From contig CAZFSM010000019.1 in the NCBI GenBank assembly GCA_964521625.1, forward strand, positions 1 to 64,000: a DNA stretch of 64,000 nt, read 5' to 3'. The notes beneath the pieces were generated by a model that saw nothing but the letters and a program-made list of their open reading frames with translations, made no database searches and was not told where the DNA came from. Below are positions 42,239 to 50,934 of the stretch, piece by piece. The number at the start of each line of letters is the position of its first letter. The first letter of the stretch is position 1. This DNA is from UBA1444 sp964521625 (GTDB lineage Bacteria > Bacillota > Negativicutes > UBA1444). The translations under genes were made by a program, and so were the position numbers.

Positions 42239-42276
42239 ATCAAAAAAATCAAAAATAATTAAGTGAGGTGTTTAGC

Positions 42277-44175
42277 ATGGCAAAAGAATTACTCTATCTG
42301 ATCCCGGCAGCCAAGTGCGACAAAAAGGAAATCCTCCACATTCTGAAAAGCCATCCGGAAATCAAATTCGTCTCGATGGTCGGCATTGATCTGGCCGGTA
42401 ACGATACCGATGAAAAGATTCCCGTGCGTGTATTCCTGAAAGACATCGAAGATTTTTACAACGGCCACGCCATTCAGACCGACGGTTCTTCGGTAGTGTT
42501 GACCGGCATTGCCACTCTCAACAACGCCAAAGTCGATATGTATGTTGACCCCAGTGTGAACTGGTACATAGACTACAACTGGGAAGCCGAAGATCAAGAA
42601 ACCGGTTTGCCGGTCGGAACACTCAGAATCCCGGCTTTCCTGGTACATAATGGCGTGCGCGTTGATTCTCGTTCCATCCTGACCCAGACTCTCGAGTATG
42701 TTGGTGCGGAGATCAAAACGTTGCTGAAAAAAGCTGGCAAGGTTCCCGGTCTGGAGCATGTAAAAGTCTCGGAAATCGATGAAGTTTTGTTCACGGTTGG
42801 TACTGAGCTTGAATTCTGGGTAAAAACCCCAGCTGAAGAAACTCATGTCGAAGATCTTTCCTCCACCCAGGTTATGCAGGAAAACTACTGGCAGCGTACT
42901 CGCGGCCAAGCCCGGACTGCGCTGGAAGATGCCATGACCATGCTGGAAACCTACGGATTGCAGCCGGAGATGGGGCACAAGGAAGTTGGCGGCGTCAAAG
43001 CCAAACTTGGCGAGTCCGGTAGTCTTGAGCACATCATGGAACAGATGGAAATCGACTGGCGGTTTGCCCCGGCAGTGCAAGCCATCGACAATGAACTACT
43101 GGCCCGCATCCTGGTTAAAGAAGCATTCCGCCTGAACGGACTTGAAGTGTCTTTCCAAGCCAAGCCGATCATTGGCGTAGCTGGCAACGGCGAACATACC
43201 CACACCGGTATGGCCGTGAAACTGAAATCCGGCAAAATCGTCAACCTGTATGCTCCCAAAGATATGAAGAAAGATTTCATGAGTTCCGTCGGTTACGGCG
43301 CAATCATGGGTCTTTTGAAGAACTACGAAGTTGTCAACCCTTTCGTTACTTCCACCAATGACGCATTCAACCGCCTGAAACCAGGTTTTGAAGCGCCGGT
43401 TTGCATCGTGACCTCGCTGGGTCATAGCCCGGAAGTACCTTCCCGTAACCGGACGATCCTGGCCGGTTTGGTCCGCGATGTCGAAAATCCGTTGGCAACC
43501 CGTTTCGAAATCCGCGCCTTCAACCCGCTCAGCAACTCTTATGTTGGCGTGGCTGCAGCCTATCTGGCAATGCTCGACGGCATCAAAGCCGCGATCAATT
43601 CCGGCAAATCCAATGCCGAGCTGCTGGCCGAACTGTCCAAAGAGCCGGACGCCAAAGGTTTCTATCTGGAAAAAGGCCGCGCCTATCGCAGCGAGCATGA
43701 CGTATTTGATGACTATACGCCGGAGCAACGCGACAAGATGTTTGGCAAACCGCCCGCGACTGTGTGGGAGAACATGGAAGCTCTGAAACAGTATCCGGAA
43801 AAACTGAAAGTGCTGAAAGCAGGCAACGTAATGCGGCAAGACCTGATTGACGCTTTCGTCAATGGCGCACTGCTGCGTTGGAAAGTCGAACTGATCGAAC
43901 GGATTATCCCGCAGCATCTTGAAACGGTTCGTTCGATTGTTTGCCTGCATTGCGAAGAGAATCCGGTTGATGATGCAGCCTGGACCGCAATCAATGACTT
44001 GCGTTTGTATCTGGCCAAAGATGGCGCGGCAAAATCGTTGTTCAGCCGCTTGCGCGAAGCGCTGACTGCCGGCAAGTATAAAGAAGCATCAACGATGCAG
44101 CAGGAAATGACTGCAAAAATGGGCGACCTGGAAGCGATGTACGAAGTGTACAAACGCAACCTGCTTGATATTTAA
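42277..44175 (+). CDS. Glutamine synthetase (long, ~630-residue form)
   Basis: 632 residues; ATP-dependent synthesis of glutamine from glutamate and ammonia. Catalytic glutamates sit in TVGTELEFWV, the ammonium/ATP region in GVAGNGEHTHTG, and substrate Arg/Glu residues in PSRNRTILAG and TRFEIRAFNP. It is longer than GSI (~445) and shorter than typical GSIII (~700), with an extra C-terminal helical part (~520-632); I do not assign a class. GTGAGGTG lies upstream of ATG 42277. The promoter-terminator leader suggests attenuation. A strong terminator follows. Confidence 0.88.
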   Translation: MAKELLYLIPAAKCDKKEILHILKSHPEIKFVSMVGIDLAGNDTDEKIPVRVFLKDIEDFYNGHAIQTDGSSVVLTGIATLNNAKVDMYVDPSVNWYIDYNWEAEDQETGLPVGTLRIPAFLVHNGVRVDSRSILTQTLEYVGAEIKTLLKKAGKVPGLEHVKVSEIDEVLFTVGTELEFWVKTPAEETHVEDLSSTQVMQENYWQRTRGQARTALEDAMTMLETYGLQPEMGHKEVGGVKAKLGESGSLEHIMEQMEIDWRFAPAVQAIDNELLARILVKEAFRLNGLEVSFQAKPIIGVAGNGEHTHTGMAVKLKSGKIVNLYAPKDMKKDFMSSVGYGAIMGLLKNYEVVNPFVTSTNDAFNRLKPGFEAPVCIVTSLGHSPEVPSRNRTILAGLVRDVENPLATRFEIRAFNPLSNSYVGVAAAYLAMLDGIKAAINSGKSNAELLAELSKEPDAKGFYLEKGRAYRSEHDVFDDYTPEQRDKMFGKPPATVWENMEALKQYPEKLKVLKAGNVMRQDLIDAFVNGALLRWKVELIERIIPQHLETVRSIVCLHCEENPVDDAAWTAINDLRLYLAKDGAAKSLFSRLREALTAGKYKEASTMQQEMTAKMGDLEAMYEVYKRNLLDI

Positions 44176-44205
44176 ACCAATTCATTGATAACTCCCCCAA
44201 GCCCT

Positions 44206-44244
44206 AAGGGAAAAGGCGACCGCTATGGTCGCTTTTCCCTTTTG
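44206..44244 (+). terminator. Terminator after glutamine synthetase
   Basis: AAGGGAAAAGGCGACC - GCTAT - GGTCGCTTTTCCCTTTT, a ~15-bp stem with one bulge. Confidence 0.85.
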
Positions 44245-44307
44245 CCGAGTTGGGGCGATAACACGCAAGGCAGGAATTAGCTTTCGTTTTGCGGAACTAT
44301 AATAATT

Positions 44308-46029
44308 ATGATAGTAAAAGACTTCTTCGCAAAACACTGGCCTCAATATGCATTAGGGATTTTTTTTCTGATTGTCACCGATCTGCTGTCGCTGTTGATA
44401 CCCAGGGCGATCGGCCAAGCTGTGGACAGTATCGGCCTGGGCGATGGCCAAGTCAACCGGATGATATTGCTAATCGGCGGCGTTGCTCTGGCGATGGCGG
44501 TGCTGCGTTATTTGTACCGGGAGTGCATCATGGGCACAACCCGTCGTTTGGAGCATCATCTGCGCAGCAAGATTTTTCGGCACTCTTTGTTTGTGCCGAT
44601 GAGCGCATATGACGAGACAGGTCCCGGCAAGATCATGGCATTAGCCGTCAATGATGTGACTTCAGTACGCGTTGCCGTGGGGCTTGGCATCATGCTGCTG
44701 GTCGATGCAGGAATCATGGGCCTGGCCTCCTTTGTCGTGATGTTTCGCAGCATTGATCCAGTACTAACGTTACTGTCAGTGGCGCCGCTGCCATTTGTGT
44801 TCGTTGGCACCGCCTGGCTGGGCCGGATTGTTCATACGCGATATAAGAAAGTGCAGGAGCAGTTCAGTGAGCTGACAGAATTTGCCCAGGAATTGTTTGG
44901 CGGCGTGAAGGTCGTTAAGGCGTTTGGTGCGGAAAGTCAGTTTGTGGAGCGATTTGCCGCAGTAAACCGCAGCAATATGAATGCGAATCTGTCGCTGGCA
45001 GGTATTCAGGCAATCTATACCCCAGTGACCCATGTGGCGCCTTTATTCTGCTATGCAATTGCTTTATTCGCCGGCGGGCGGATGATTATTGCAGGTAGCT
45101 TGACTGTAGGCGAGCTGACTGCGTTTACCGGGTATCTCGGTCTTATCATCTGGCCGGTCATGGGGCTAAGCTATCTGATTAATACTGTGCAGCGGGGGAT
45201 GGCGTCCAAACAGCGCATCGATGATTTTTTGGCGATTTCCGGCTATGAAAACATCACTGAACCTAGCGCAACACCTCCCGCTAAATTTAGCGGCGCCATC
45301 GAGTTGCGTAATTTGACCTTTCAGTATCCAAACACAGCCACGCCTAGCTTGCTGGATGTATCGGCGCTGATTCCTGCCGGTGTAACGGTCGGGATTGTTG
45401 GCCGGACCGGGTCGGGTAAAACCACTCTGCTGCGGCTCTTGCTCAGGCTATATCCCGTAAATGAAGGCATGATTTTTGTTGACGGAGAAGACCTGAATCG
45501 TTATGAGTTTGCGGCGCTGCGCGCTGCGATCGGCTATGTGCCGCAGGAAGCGTCGCTGTTTTCGCTGACAATTGCTGAAAATATTGCTTTTGGCGAGGAT
45601 TATGACCGATTGCAGATTCAACAGGCGGCGCGAAATTCGGTTGTAGAAGCGGATATTGACGCTCGCGCGGAAGGGTTTGCCACGTTGCTCGGCGAAAAAG
45701 GTGTCCGCTTGTCCGGCGGGCAGCGGCAACGGGTCGCGATAGCCCGGGCGTTGATTCGTAACCCGTCTATACTGCTATTGGATGATGTGTTTGCCTCGCT
45801 TGATTACAAAACGCAGAATCAGTTGGTACAAAATCTGCGTGAGCTCGAAACGGGACGAACTACGCTGATTATTTCGCAGCGGGTGGCTGCGGTGAAACAT
45901 GCCGGTTTCATTCTGGTGCTGGATGCCGGGCGTATCTGCGAGCAGGGAACCCATGAACAGCTGTTGCTGGCCAAAGGTTTGTACTACAAGTTGTATGAAC
46001 AGCAACTGGCATCAGGTGAGGCGCTATGA
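44308..46029 (+). CDS. Heterodimeric ABC exporter, subunit with degenerate catalytic site
   Basis: 573 residues; membrane domain with six helices (~15-300) fused to an ATPase domain. It has Walker A GRTGSGKTTLL, signature LSGGQRQRVA and Walker B LLLDDVFASLD, where the usual catalytic Glu is Asp493. That asymmetry is typical of BmrC/TM287-type half-transporters. No ribosome binding site precedes ATG 44308; a TATAAT (44298-44303) ends 4 nt before it, so a leaderless message is possible. The stop overlaps the next gene by 4 nt. Substrate (drug, lipid or peptide) unknown. Confidence 0.93.
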   Translation: MIVKDFFAKHWPQYALGIFFLIVTDLLSLLIPRAIGQAVDSIGLGDGQVNRMILLIGGVALAMAVLRYLYRECIMGTTRRLEHHLRSKIFRHSLFVPMSAYDETGPGKIMALAVNDVTSVRVAVGLGIMLLVDAGIMGLASFVVMFRSIDPVLTLLSVAPLPFVFVGTAWLGRIVHTRYKKVQEQFSELTEFAQELFGGVKVVKAFGAESQFVERFAAVNRSNMNANLSLAGIQAIYTPVTHVAPLFCYAIALFAGGRMIIAGSLTVGELTAFTGYLGLIIWPVMGLSYLINTVQRGMASKQRIDDFLAISGYENITEPSATPPAKFSGAIELRNLTFQYPNTATPSLLDVSALIPAGVTVGIVGRTGSGKTTLLRLLLRLYPVNEGMIFVDGEDLNRYEFAALRAAIGYVPQEASLFSLTIAENIAFGEDYDRLQIQQAARNSVVEADIDARAEGFATLLGEKGVRLSGGQRQRVAIARALIRNPSILLLDDVFASLDYKTQNQLVQNLRELETGRTTLIISQRVAAVKHAGFILVLDAGRICEQGTHEQLLLAKGLYYKLYEQQLASGEAL

Positions 46030-47801
46030 GCATGTATTACCGCGGCCGGGATTATGAAGCGCCACCCGGGGCACGCAGCTTGTCGGTGGAAAGATCGTTG
46101 TTGGTCTCTCTGTGGCAACTGGCTTATCCGGTGCGGTTCCTGCTGGGGGCGGCATTCCTGCTGATGGTGGCGGATGCGGCGGCGGATTTGTCTCGTCCGT
46201 ATCTGATGAAAGTTGCCATTGATCATTACATTGGCCTGAAAGACATGGCCGGACTGGAAAATTTGTTTCTATTCTATTTGGCCACAATTGTCGCCAGTCT
46301 GGCATTTTCCTACTATGAGAGTCTGCTGCTGCAACGCGCCGGGCAACGGGTGATTCTGGCGGTGCGGGAAAAAGTGTTCCGCCATATCCTGCATCAACGT
46401 GTCGATCAACTGGAAGGGCAGCCGGTCGGACGTATGGTAACACGGGTGACAAACGATACAGATGCCGTGAAAGACCTGTATACCGATGTGATTGTCGCTT
46501 TTGCCAGCGACACGGTAATGCTGATCGGGATTGTCATCGTGATGCTGGCGATTCACTGGAAACTGGCGCTGGCTTCGTTTGTGATCCTGCCGTTTATGAT
46601 ATTGATCGCAGCAGGCTACCAAAAGTATGCCCGACGGGCCTACCGACTGGTGCGTGAGAAGACAGCCGGCCTCAATTCCTATATCTCGGAACGACTCAAT
46701 GGAATTGGCATCATCAAGGCTTTTGGCGCATTCACGGTCACGGAAAAGGGATTCCGTCAGGCAAATGATGAATATTTGCAGGCCGGGTTGTCAGAAATGC
46801 GGACGTTTGCCGCATTTCGTCCATTGGTTGATTTGCTGTATGTTGCGGCGGTGATGCTGGTCATTTATTTTGGCGGCGTCGAGGCGCGGGTTGCCGGGAT
46901 AGAACTTGGCGTTATTGTGGCATTTCTCCGCTATATGGAGAAATTTTTCTGGCCGATTAAAGATATGGCGGAAAAGTATAGTTTGCTGCAGTCCGCGCTA
47001 GCGGCCGCCGAGCGGATTCAGCCGATGCTGACGGAGCCCGAGGCGGCGGAAGCAGCGGAACGGTCCATGCAACGACTGGCGCCAGCGAGGATTGATTTTG
47101 AAGATGTCTGGTTTGCCTATGAAGCGGAAGAGTGGGTATTGTCAGAGGTCAGTTTTAGCGTGCCGTCCGGCAGTTTCTTCGGGATTGTCGGTTTATCCGG
47201 CTCGGGAAAAACGACGCTAATCAGTTTATTGCTACGGTTCTATGAACCGCAACGGGGACGTATCCTGCTTGACGGTGAGGATATCCGCGAAATACCCCTG
47301 TCGGTGTTGCGTCACCGGGTTGCTGCGGTGTTTCAGGATGTGCATGTCTTCAAAGGCAGTGTGTCAGAAAATATTTCCCTATTCAATCCGCTGATTACGG
47401 AAACAGGAGTGAGAGAAGCCGCGCGGACTGCCAACATAGCGCCGTTTATCGAAAAACTGCCGCAGGGTTATGATACAAAAGCTGGTTATCTTGGTTCCAG
47501 TCTATCATCAGGCCAAAGGCAGCTGCTGTCCTTTGCCAGGGCGCTGGCCACTCCGGCGGATTTGCTGATTCTTGATGAAGCGACCTCCAGTATCGACAGC
47601 CATACCGAACATCTGGTGCAACAGGCGATGGAGCAGGCCGCTGCGCAGCGGACCCTTCTGGTTGTCGCGCATCGTCTGTCCACGATTGTTAAAGCCGATT
47701 GCATTTTGTTTATGCATCAGGGCCGGGTGGTTGAACAGGGTAGCCATGAGGAGCTGATGGCGCTGGCCGGTCGTTATAGCCGACTGTTCCGCAGCCAGTG
47801 A
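46026..47801 (+). CDS. Heterodimeric ABC exporter, subunit with canonical catalytic Glu
   Basis: 591 residues; partner of the preceding half-transporter. The membrane domain (~25-330) is followed by an ATPase domain with Walker A GLSGSGKTTL, FQDVHVFKGSV after the Q-loop, Walker B LLILDEATSSID with intact Glu, and a slightly changed signature LSSGQRQ. The pair therefore has one competent and one degenerate ATP site. ATG 46026 overlaps the upstream stop (ATGA). Confidence 0.94.
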   Translation: MSMYYRGRDYEAPPGARSLSVERSLLVSLWQLAYPVRFLLGAAFLLMVADAAADLSRPYLMKVAIDHYIGLKDMAGLENLFLFYLATIVASLAFSYYESLLLQRAGQRVILAVREKVFRHILHQRVDQLEGQPVGRMVTRVTNDTDAVKDLYTDVIVAFASDTVMLIGIVIVMLAIHWKLALASFVILPFMILIAAGYQKYARRAYRLVREKTAGLNSYISERLNGIGIIKAFGAFTVTEKGFRQANDEYLQAGLSEMRTFAAFRPLVDLLYVAAVMLVIYFGGVEARVAGIELGVIVAFLRYMEKFFWPIKDMAEKYSLLQSALAAAERIQPMLTEPEAAEAAERSMQRLAPARIDFEDVWFAYEAEEWVLSEVSFSVPSGSFFGIVGLSGSGKTTLISLLLRFYEPQRGRILLDGEDIREIPLSVLRHRVAAVFQDVHVFKGSVSENISLFNPLITETGVREAARTANIAPFIEKLPQGYDTKAGYLGSSLSSGQRQLLSFARALATPADLLILDEATSSIDSHTEHLVQQAMEQAAAQRTLLVVAHRLSTIVKADCILFMHQGRVVEQGSHEELMALAGRYSRLFRSQ

Positions 47802-47898
47802 GATATTTGCGCGAACCAGCAGGAGGTTTGGCTCGGTGTCTTGAACTATTCTAGCAGGAAACCATTGAAATTAATCCAATTATAGAGGAGGCTGAATC

Positions 47899-48042
47899 AT
47901 GAGCACAATCGCCAGAGGCAAGGGAAAACGGTTCCACAACAGGGAAGAAATGAACAAGCTGAACCGAACGGCGCTTTACATTGGCGCCATCGCCGCAGGC
48001 TGTATTTTTGCTCTGATTCTGGGGTCATTTTTAATGCAGTGA
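47899..48042 (+). CDS. Small single-span membrane protein (47 residues)
   Basis: Unrecognised. The frame reads MSTIARGKGKRFHNREEMNK, then a short polar part, then a membrane span (~25-46, ALYIGAIAAGCIFALILGSF). AGAGGAGG (47884-47891) lies 7 nt before the ATG, an excellent ribosome binding site that supports real translation. The basic N-terminus predicts a cytoplasmic N-terminus. It sits between the ABC exporter and the amidohydrolase gene with about 50 nt to the latter; function unknown. Confidence 0.68.
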   Translation: MSTIARGKGKRFHNREEMNKLNRTALYIGAIAAGCIFALILGSFLMQ

Positions 48043-48092
48043 ATCAGGTAAACGTTAGTAAACAGCTTATATTTTAAGGAGTGTTGAACGGT

Positions 48093-49316
48093 ATGGACAG
48101 AGAGTGGGTATTGCATGTGATGGAAACGGTTTCCGGCTACAGCCGGGGTGAAACCGGGATTACCCGTCTGGCATTGTCGCCGGAAGAAATGCAGGCGCGG
48201 GATTATGTTTCCGGGCTTATGCAGGAGCTGGGCATGACAATCAGAGTAGATGCGATTGGCAATATCATCGGCCGTCTGCCTGGCACAGACCCTGCTGCTG
48301 CGCCGGTCATTGTCGGCTCGCATCTGGATTCGGTTCCCGAGGGTGGACGCTACGACGGCGTACTTGGCGTGATTGCCGGGTTAGCTGCTATCCGGCGTAT
48401 TGTCAAAGAAGCTCACACCAAACATCCGCTGGAGCTAATTATCTTTACGGCGGAAGAATCAAGCCGTTTTGGTTTTGCAACCATGGGTAGTAAAGCAATG
48501 GCCGGTGTCGCCGATATTAAAGCCTGGAGTAAAGCCAAAGACCCACAGGGGATTGGTTTTATGGAAGCCCTGTCAGCAGTTGGGCTGCAGCCGGAGCAAA
48601 TTGAAACGGTTTCCCGCGTCGGTGAACCCATTCATGCTTTTGTTGAACTGCATATTGAACAGGGGCCGGTACTGGAAGACGCCGGGCTGACGATTGGCGT
48701 TGTGGAAGCGATTGCCGCGCCGACTCGCTTGAAAATCAAGGTTGACGGCACGCCGGGACACTCCGGCACGACACCGATGGACTCGCGCGAAGACGCACTG
48801 GTTACTGCGGCGCAGATTATTCTGGCTGTGCGGGAAGTGGCGCTGTCACGTTATGGCGAAGGCACTGTCGGCACCGTTGGCAATATCAAAGTCAATCCCG
48901 GGGTGATGAACGTGATTCCCGGTGTGGCCGAGATGTGGGTCGATATTCGCGGCGTCAACCACGAGAGTATTGTTGAAACATTGCAGGAATTGAAAGACGA
49001 GATCAGTATCATTGCCGAAGCAGAAGGAACAACCGTAGCGATCGAGGTGCTCACTTCGGACAAGCCGGTTCGTCTGCACCCAAAAATCAGCGCTGCGGTG
49101 GAGACTGCCTGCAAGGATCTGAAAGTTTCTTATCGCCGTATGAATAGCGGCGCCGGACATGACGCCATGCATATGGCTGCACTTTGTCCCACAGGCATGA
49201 TTTTTATTCCCTGCGCGCGGGGGATCAGCCACAACCCGGAAGAATTCGCTACGCCGAATGATATTATGACAGGAATCGACGTCCTGACAAGAACCGTGAG
49301 GGCGCTGGCTGAATGA
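48093..49316 (+). CDS. M20-family amidohydrolase (N-carbamoyl-L-amino-acid hydrolase / allantoate amidohydrolase)
   Basis: 407 residues; dinuclear-metal enzyme cleaving a carbamoyl or allantoate C-N bond. Metal and catalytic motifs: GSHLDSVPEGGRYDGVLG, FTAEESSRFG, FVELHIEQGPVLE, the dimerisation-domain GTPGHSGTTPMDSREDAL and SGAGHDAMHMA. ATG 48093 is preferred over upstream in-frame GTG/TTG codons that lie in or against the AAGGAG site. Its stop overlaps the thioesterase start by 4 nt. Exact substrate cannot be fixed; no hydantoinase or allantoinase gene is adjacent. Confidence 0.9.
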   Translation: MDREWVLHVMETVSGYSRGETGITRLALSPEEMQARDYVSGLMQELGMTIRVDAIGNIIGRLPGTDPAAAPVIVGSHLDSVPEGGRYDGVLGVIAGLAAIRRIVKEAHTKHPLELIIFTAEESSRFGFATMGSKAMAGVADIKAWSKAKDPQGIGFMEALSAVGLQPEQIETVSRVGEPIHAFVELHIEQGPVLEDAGLTIGVVEAIAAPTRLKIKVDGTPGHSGTTPMDSREDALVTAAQIILAVREVALSRYGEGTVGTVGNIKVNPGVMNVIPGVAEMWVDIRGVNHESIVETLQELKDEISIIAEAEGTTVAIEVLTSDKPVRLHPKISAAVETACKDLKVSYRRMNSGAGHDAMHMAALCPTGMIFIPCARGISHNPEEFATPNDIMTGIDVLTRTVRALAE

Positions 49317-49753
49317 TCGAAAAAAAATATGACGGGTTAAAGGAATACTTTCAGGATACCTACCGCGACAATTCCTACGTAAAATTGCTCGAAATGCGAT
49401 TAGTGCATGTTGAACCCGGTACAGCGACAATATCAATGCCGGTAAACCCCGAGCGACACACAAATCTTTATCAAGTTGCCCATGGTGGCGCACTGGCCTC
49501 GCTGGCAGATACGGTGATGGGGGTGGCTTGCGGCAGTGTCGGGCGGCGTGTGGTCACGCTGGAACTCAACATGAATTTCATCAAGGCCGCTGATGCAGAT
49601 ACAATTGTTACTGGCGTTGGACGCGTCATCCACAACGGACGCAACACGCTGGTAGTCGAGTGCGAAATTTCCAGCAGCGAAGGAGTTTTGCTATTGAAGG
49701 CCCGGGGGACATTTTATGTCGTTGGCCAATTTGATATCGAATCTGTGAAATAA
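49313..49753 (+). CDS. PaaI-type hotdog-fold thioesterase
   Basis: 146 residues; acyl-CoA thioesterase family with motif HTNLYQVAHGGALASLADTVMG, the conserved H-GG-x-x-x-LAD core, and VTLELNMNFIKAAD. Translationally coupled (ATGA) to the amidohydrolase; the metabolic link between the two is not evident. Substrate unknown. Confidence 0.88.
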   Translation: MIEKKYDGLKEYFQDTYRDNSYVKLLEMRLVHVEPGTATISMPVNPERHTNLYQVAHGGALASLADTVMGVACGSVGRRVVTLELNMNFIKAADADTIVTGVGRVIHNGRNTLVVECEISSSEGVLLLKARGTFYVVGQFDIESVK

Positions 49754-49788
49754 TTCTGTTTCCCAGAGCTGTTTTGAGGGGGTTGCGC

Positions 49789-50784
49789 GTGAAACTGAAA
49801 AACCGGTTGGTATTCTTGCACTGCCTCATTTCGCTTCTTCTTCTGCTAGCTGGTTGCAACGATAGCGGTAATAAGCCGGTGACAGCCAGCAAAGTGCAAA
49901 TCATCAATATCGCTACGGAAACTACTGGCGGCGCTTATCATCCGCTGGGCAATGCGATGGCGCAACTATTCAATCAGCATATTCCCGGCGTAAAGGTGCT
50001 GGCAGGAGCTACTGCCGGTACGCCTCAAAATATCCTGCTGATGCAGAAAAAAGATGCAGAAGTTGCTTTTGCGCAAAATGGTGTGGCTTATTATGCTTTC
50101 AATGGAATCGATATGTTTAAAGATAGGCCGGCCAAATTTTTGCGTGGCATAACCAATTTGTATCCTAACATTATGCATATTGTGGTTGCGGCTGATTCGA
50201 AAATAAATTCTATCAAAGACTTTGTAGGTAAAAAGTTTGTTGTGGGAGCAATCGGTAGCGCAACGGAGATAAATTCGTACGAAATTTTTAACCTGTATGG
50301 TCTGGATTACAAAGATAAGAAGAATGTAAAAGTTGAATACCTTGGCTATTCGGAAGCTGCCGAAGCACTAAAGGACGGTCGGGTGGACGGGATTCTTATT
50401 GCCGGAGGCTTGCAGACAGCGGCAGTCATTGACGCAGCTTCTGCGATGAAAATCCGGATTATATCCTTGGAACCGGACATGATTGCCAAATTGAAAAAAA
50501 ACATGCCATGGTATTATGAAATTGCCATTCCCAAAGGAACCTACGTTGGACAGACAGAGGATGCCAGGACCGTTGCCTTGGCCAATTTACTGATCTGCCG
50601 CGAAGATCTGAGCAATGAACTGGTCTACAATATGACCAAAGTTCTGCATGAAAATCAAAAGGCCCTGATTGCAGCTCATGCGGCTGCCAAAGATATGAAC
50701 CTGGAGGACGCTCTAAAAGGTATGACCGTGCCGATGCATCCTGGCGCCGAAAAATATTATAGAGAAAAGGGCATCCTGAAATAA
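49789..50784 (+). CDS. TAXI-family TRAP transporter solute-binding lipoprotein
   Basis: 331 residues. A lipoprotein signal peptide (LHCLISLLLLLAGC, lipobox LAGC) precedes a TAXI-type binding domain: IATETTGGAYHPLGNAMAQL, LAGATAGTPQNILLMQ, KKFVVGAIGSATEINSYEIF. GTG 49789 lies 6 nt after GAGGGGG (49776-49782); the in-frame TTG 49774 overlaps that site. No TRAP permease gene (fused 4TM-12TM) is adjacent, so it must use one encoded elsewhere or act alone as a receptor. Confidence 0.9.
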   Translation: MKLKNRLVFLHCLISLLLLLAGCNDSGNKPVTASKVQIINIATETTGGAYHPLGNAMAQLFNQHIPGVKVLAGATAGTPQNILLMQKKDAEVAFAQNGVAYYAFNGIDMFKDRPAKFLRGITNLYPNIMHIVVAADSKINSIKDFVGKKFVVGAIGSATEINSYEIFNLYGLDYKDKKNVKVEYLGYSEAAEALKDGRVDGILIAGGLQTAAVIDAASAMKIRIISLEPDMIAKLKKNMPWYYEIAIPKGTYVGQTEDARTVALANLLICREDLSNELVYNMTKVLHENQKALIAAHAAAKDMNLEDALKGMTVPMHPGAEKYYREKGILK

Positions 50785-50797
50785 ACCCGTCGCTTAA

Positions 50798-50815
50798 ATA
50801 TGCACACATGCATAT
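50798..50815. promoter_or_regulatory. Inverted repeat upstream of the acyl-CoA dehydrogenase promoter
   Basis: ATATGCA - CACA - TGCATAT, 44 nt before the -35 box; possible activator site. Confidence 0.3.
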
Positions 50816-50858
50816 GGCATTGTGAAAAAGAAAACTTGTCTTTTGGCGATTTTCCATC

Positions 50859-50887
50859 TTAACAAATATTAGTGTATGAGGTATACT
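50859..50887 (+). promoter_or_regulatory. Promoter of the acyl-CoA dehydrogenase gene
   Basis: TTAACA (50859-50864), a 17-nt spacer and TATACT (50882-50887). A small hairpin CCTAAGGG / CCCATAGG follows at 50892-50914, before the ribosome binding site. Confidence 0.6.
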
Positions 50888-50934
50888 TATGCCTAAGGGT
50901 TTTTTGCCCATAGGTGACATCAAGGAGGATTCTC

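Noticed and set aside
42150..42240. Possible ANTAR target or glutamine riboswitch before glutamine synthetase
   Set aside because: Only one strong hairpin; the paired hexaloops of ANTAR targets and the glutamine-aptamer core are not seen.
48081..48092. Upstream GTG/TTG starts for the M20 amidohydrolase
   Set aside because: They overlap or abut the AAGGAG ribosome binding site; ATG 48093 is better placed.
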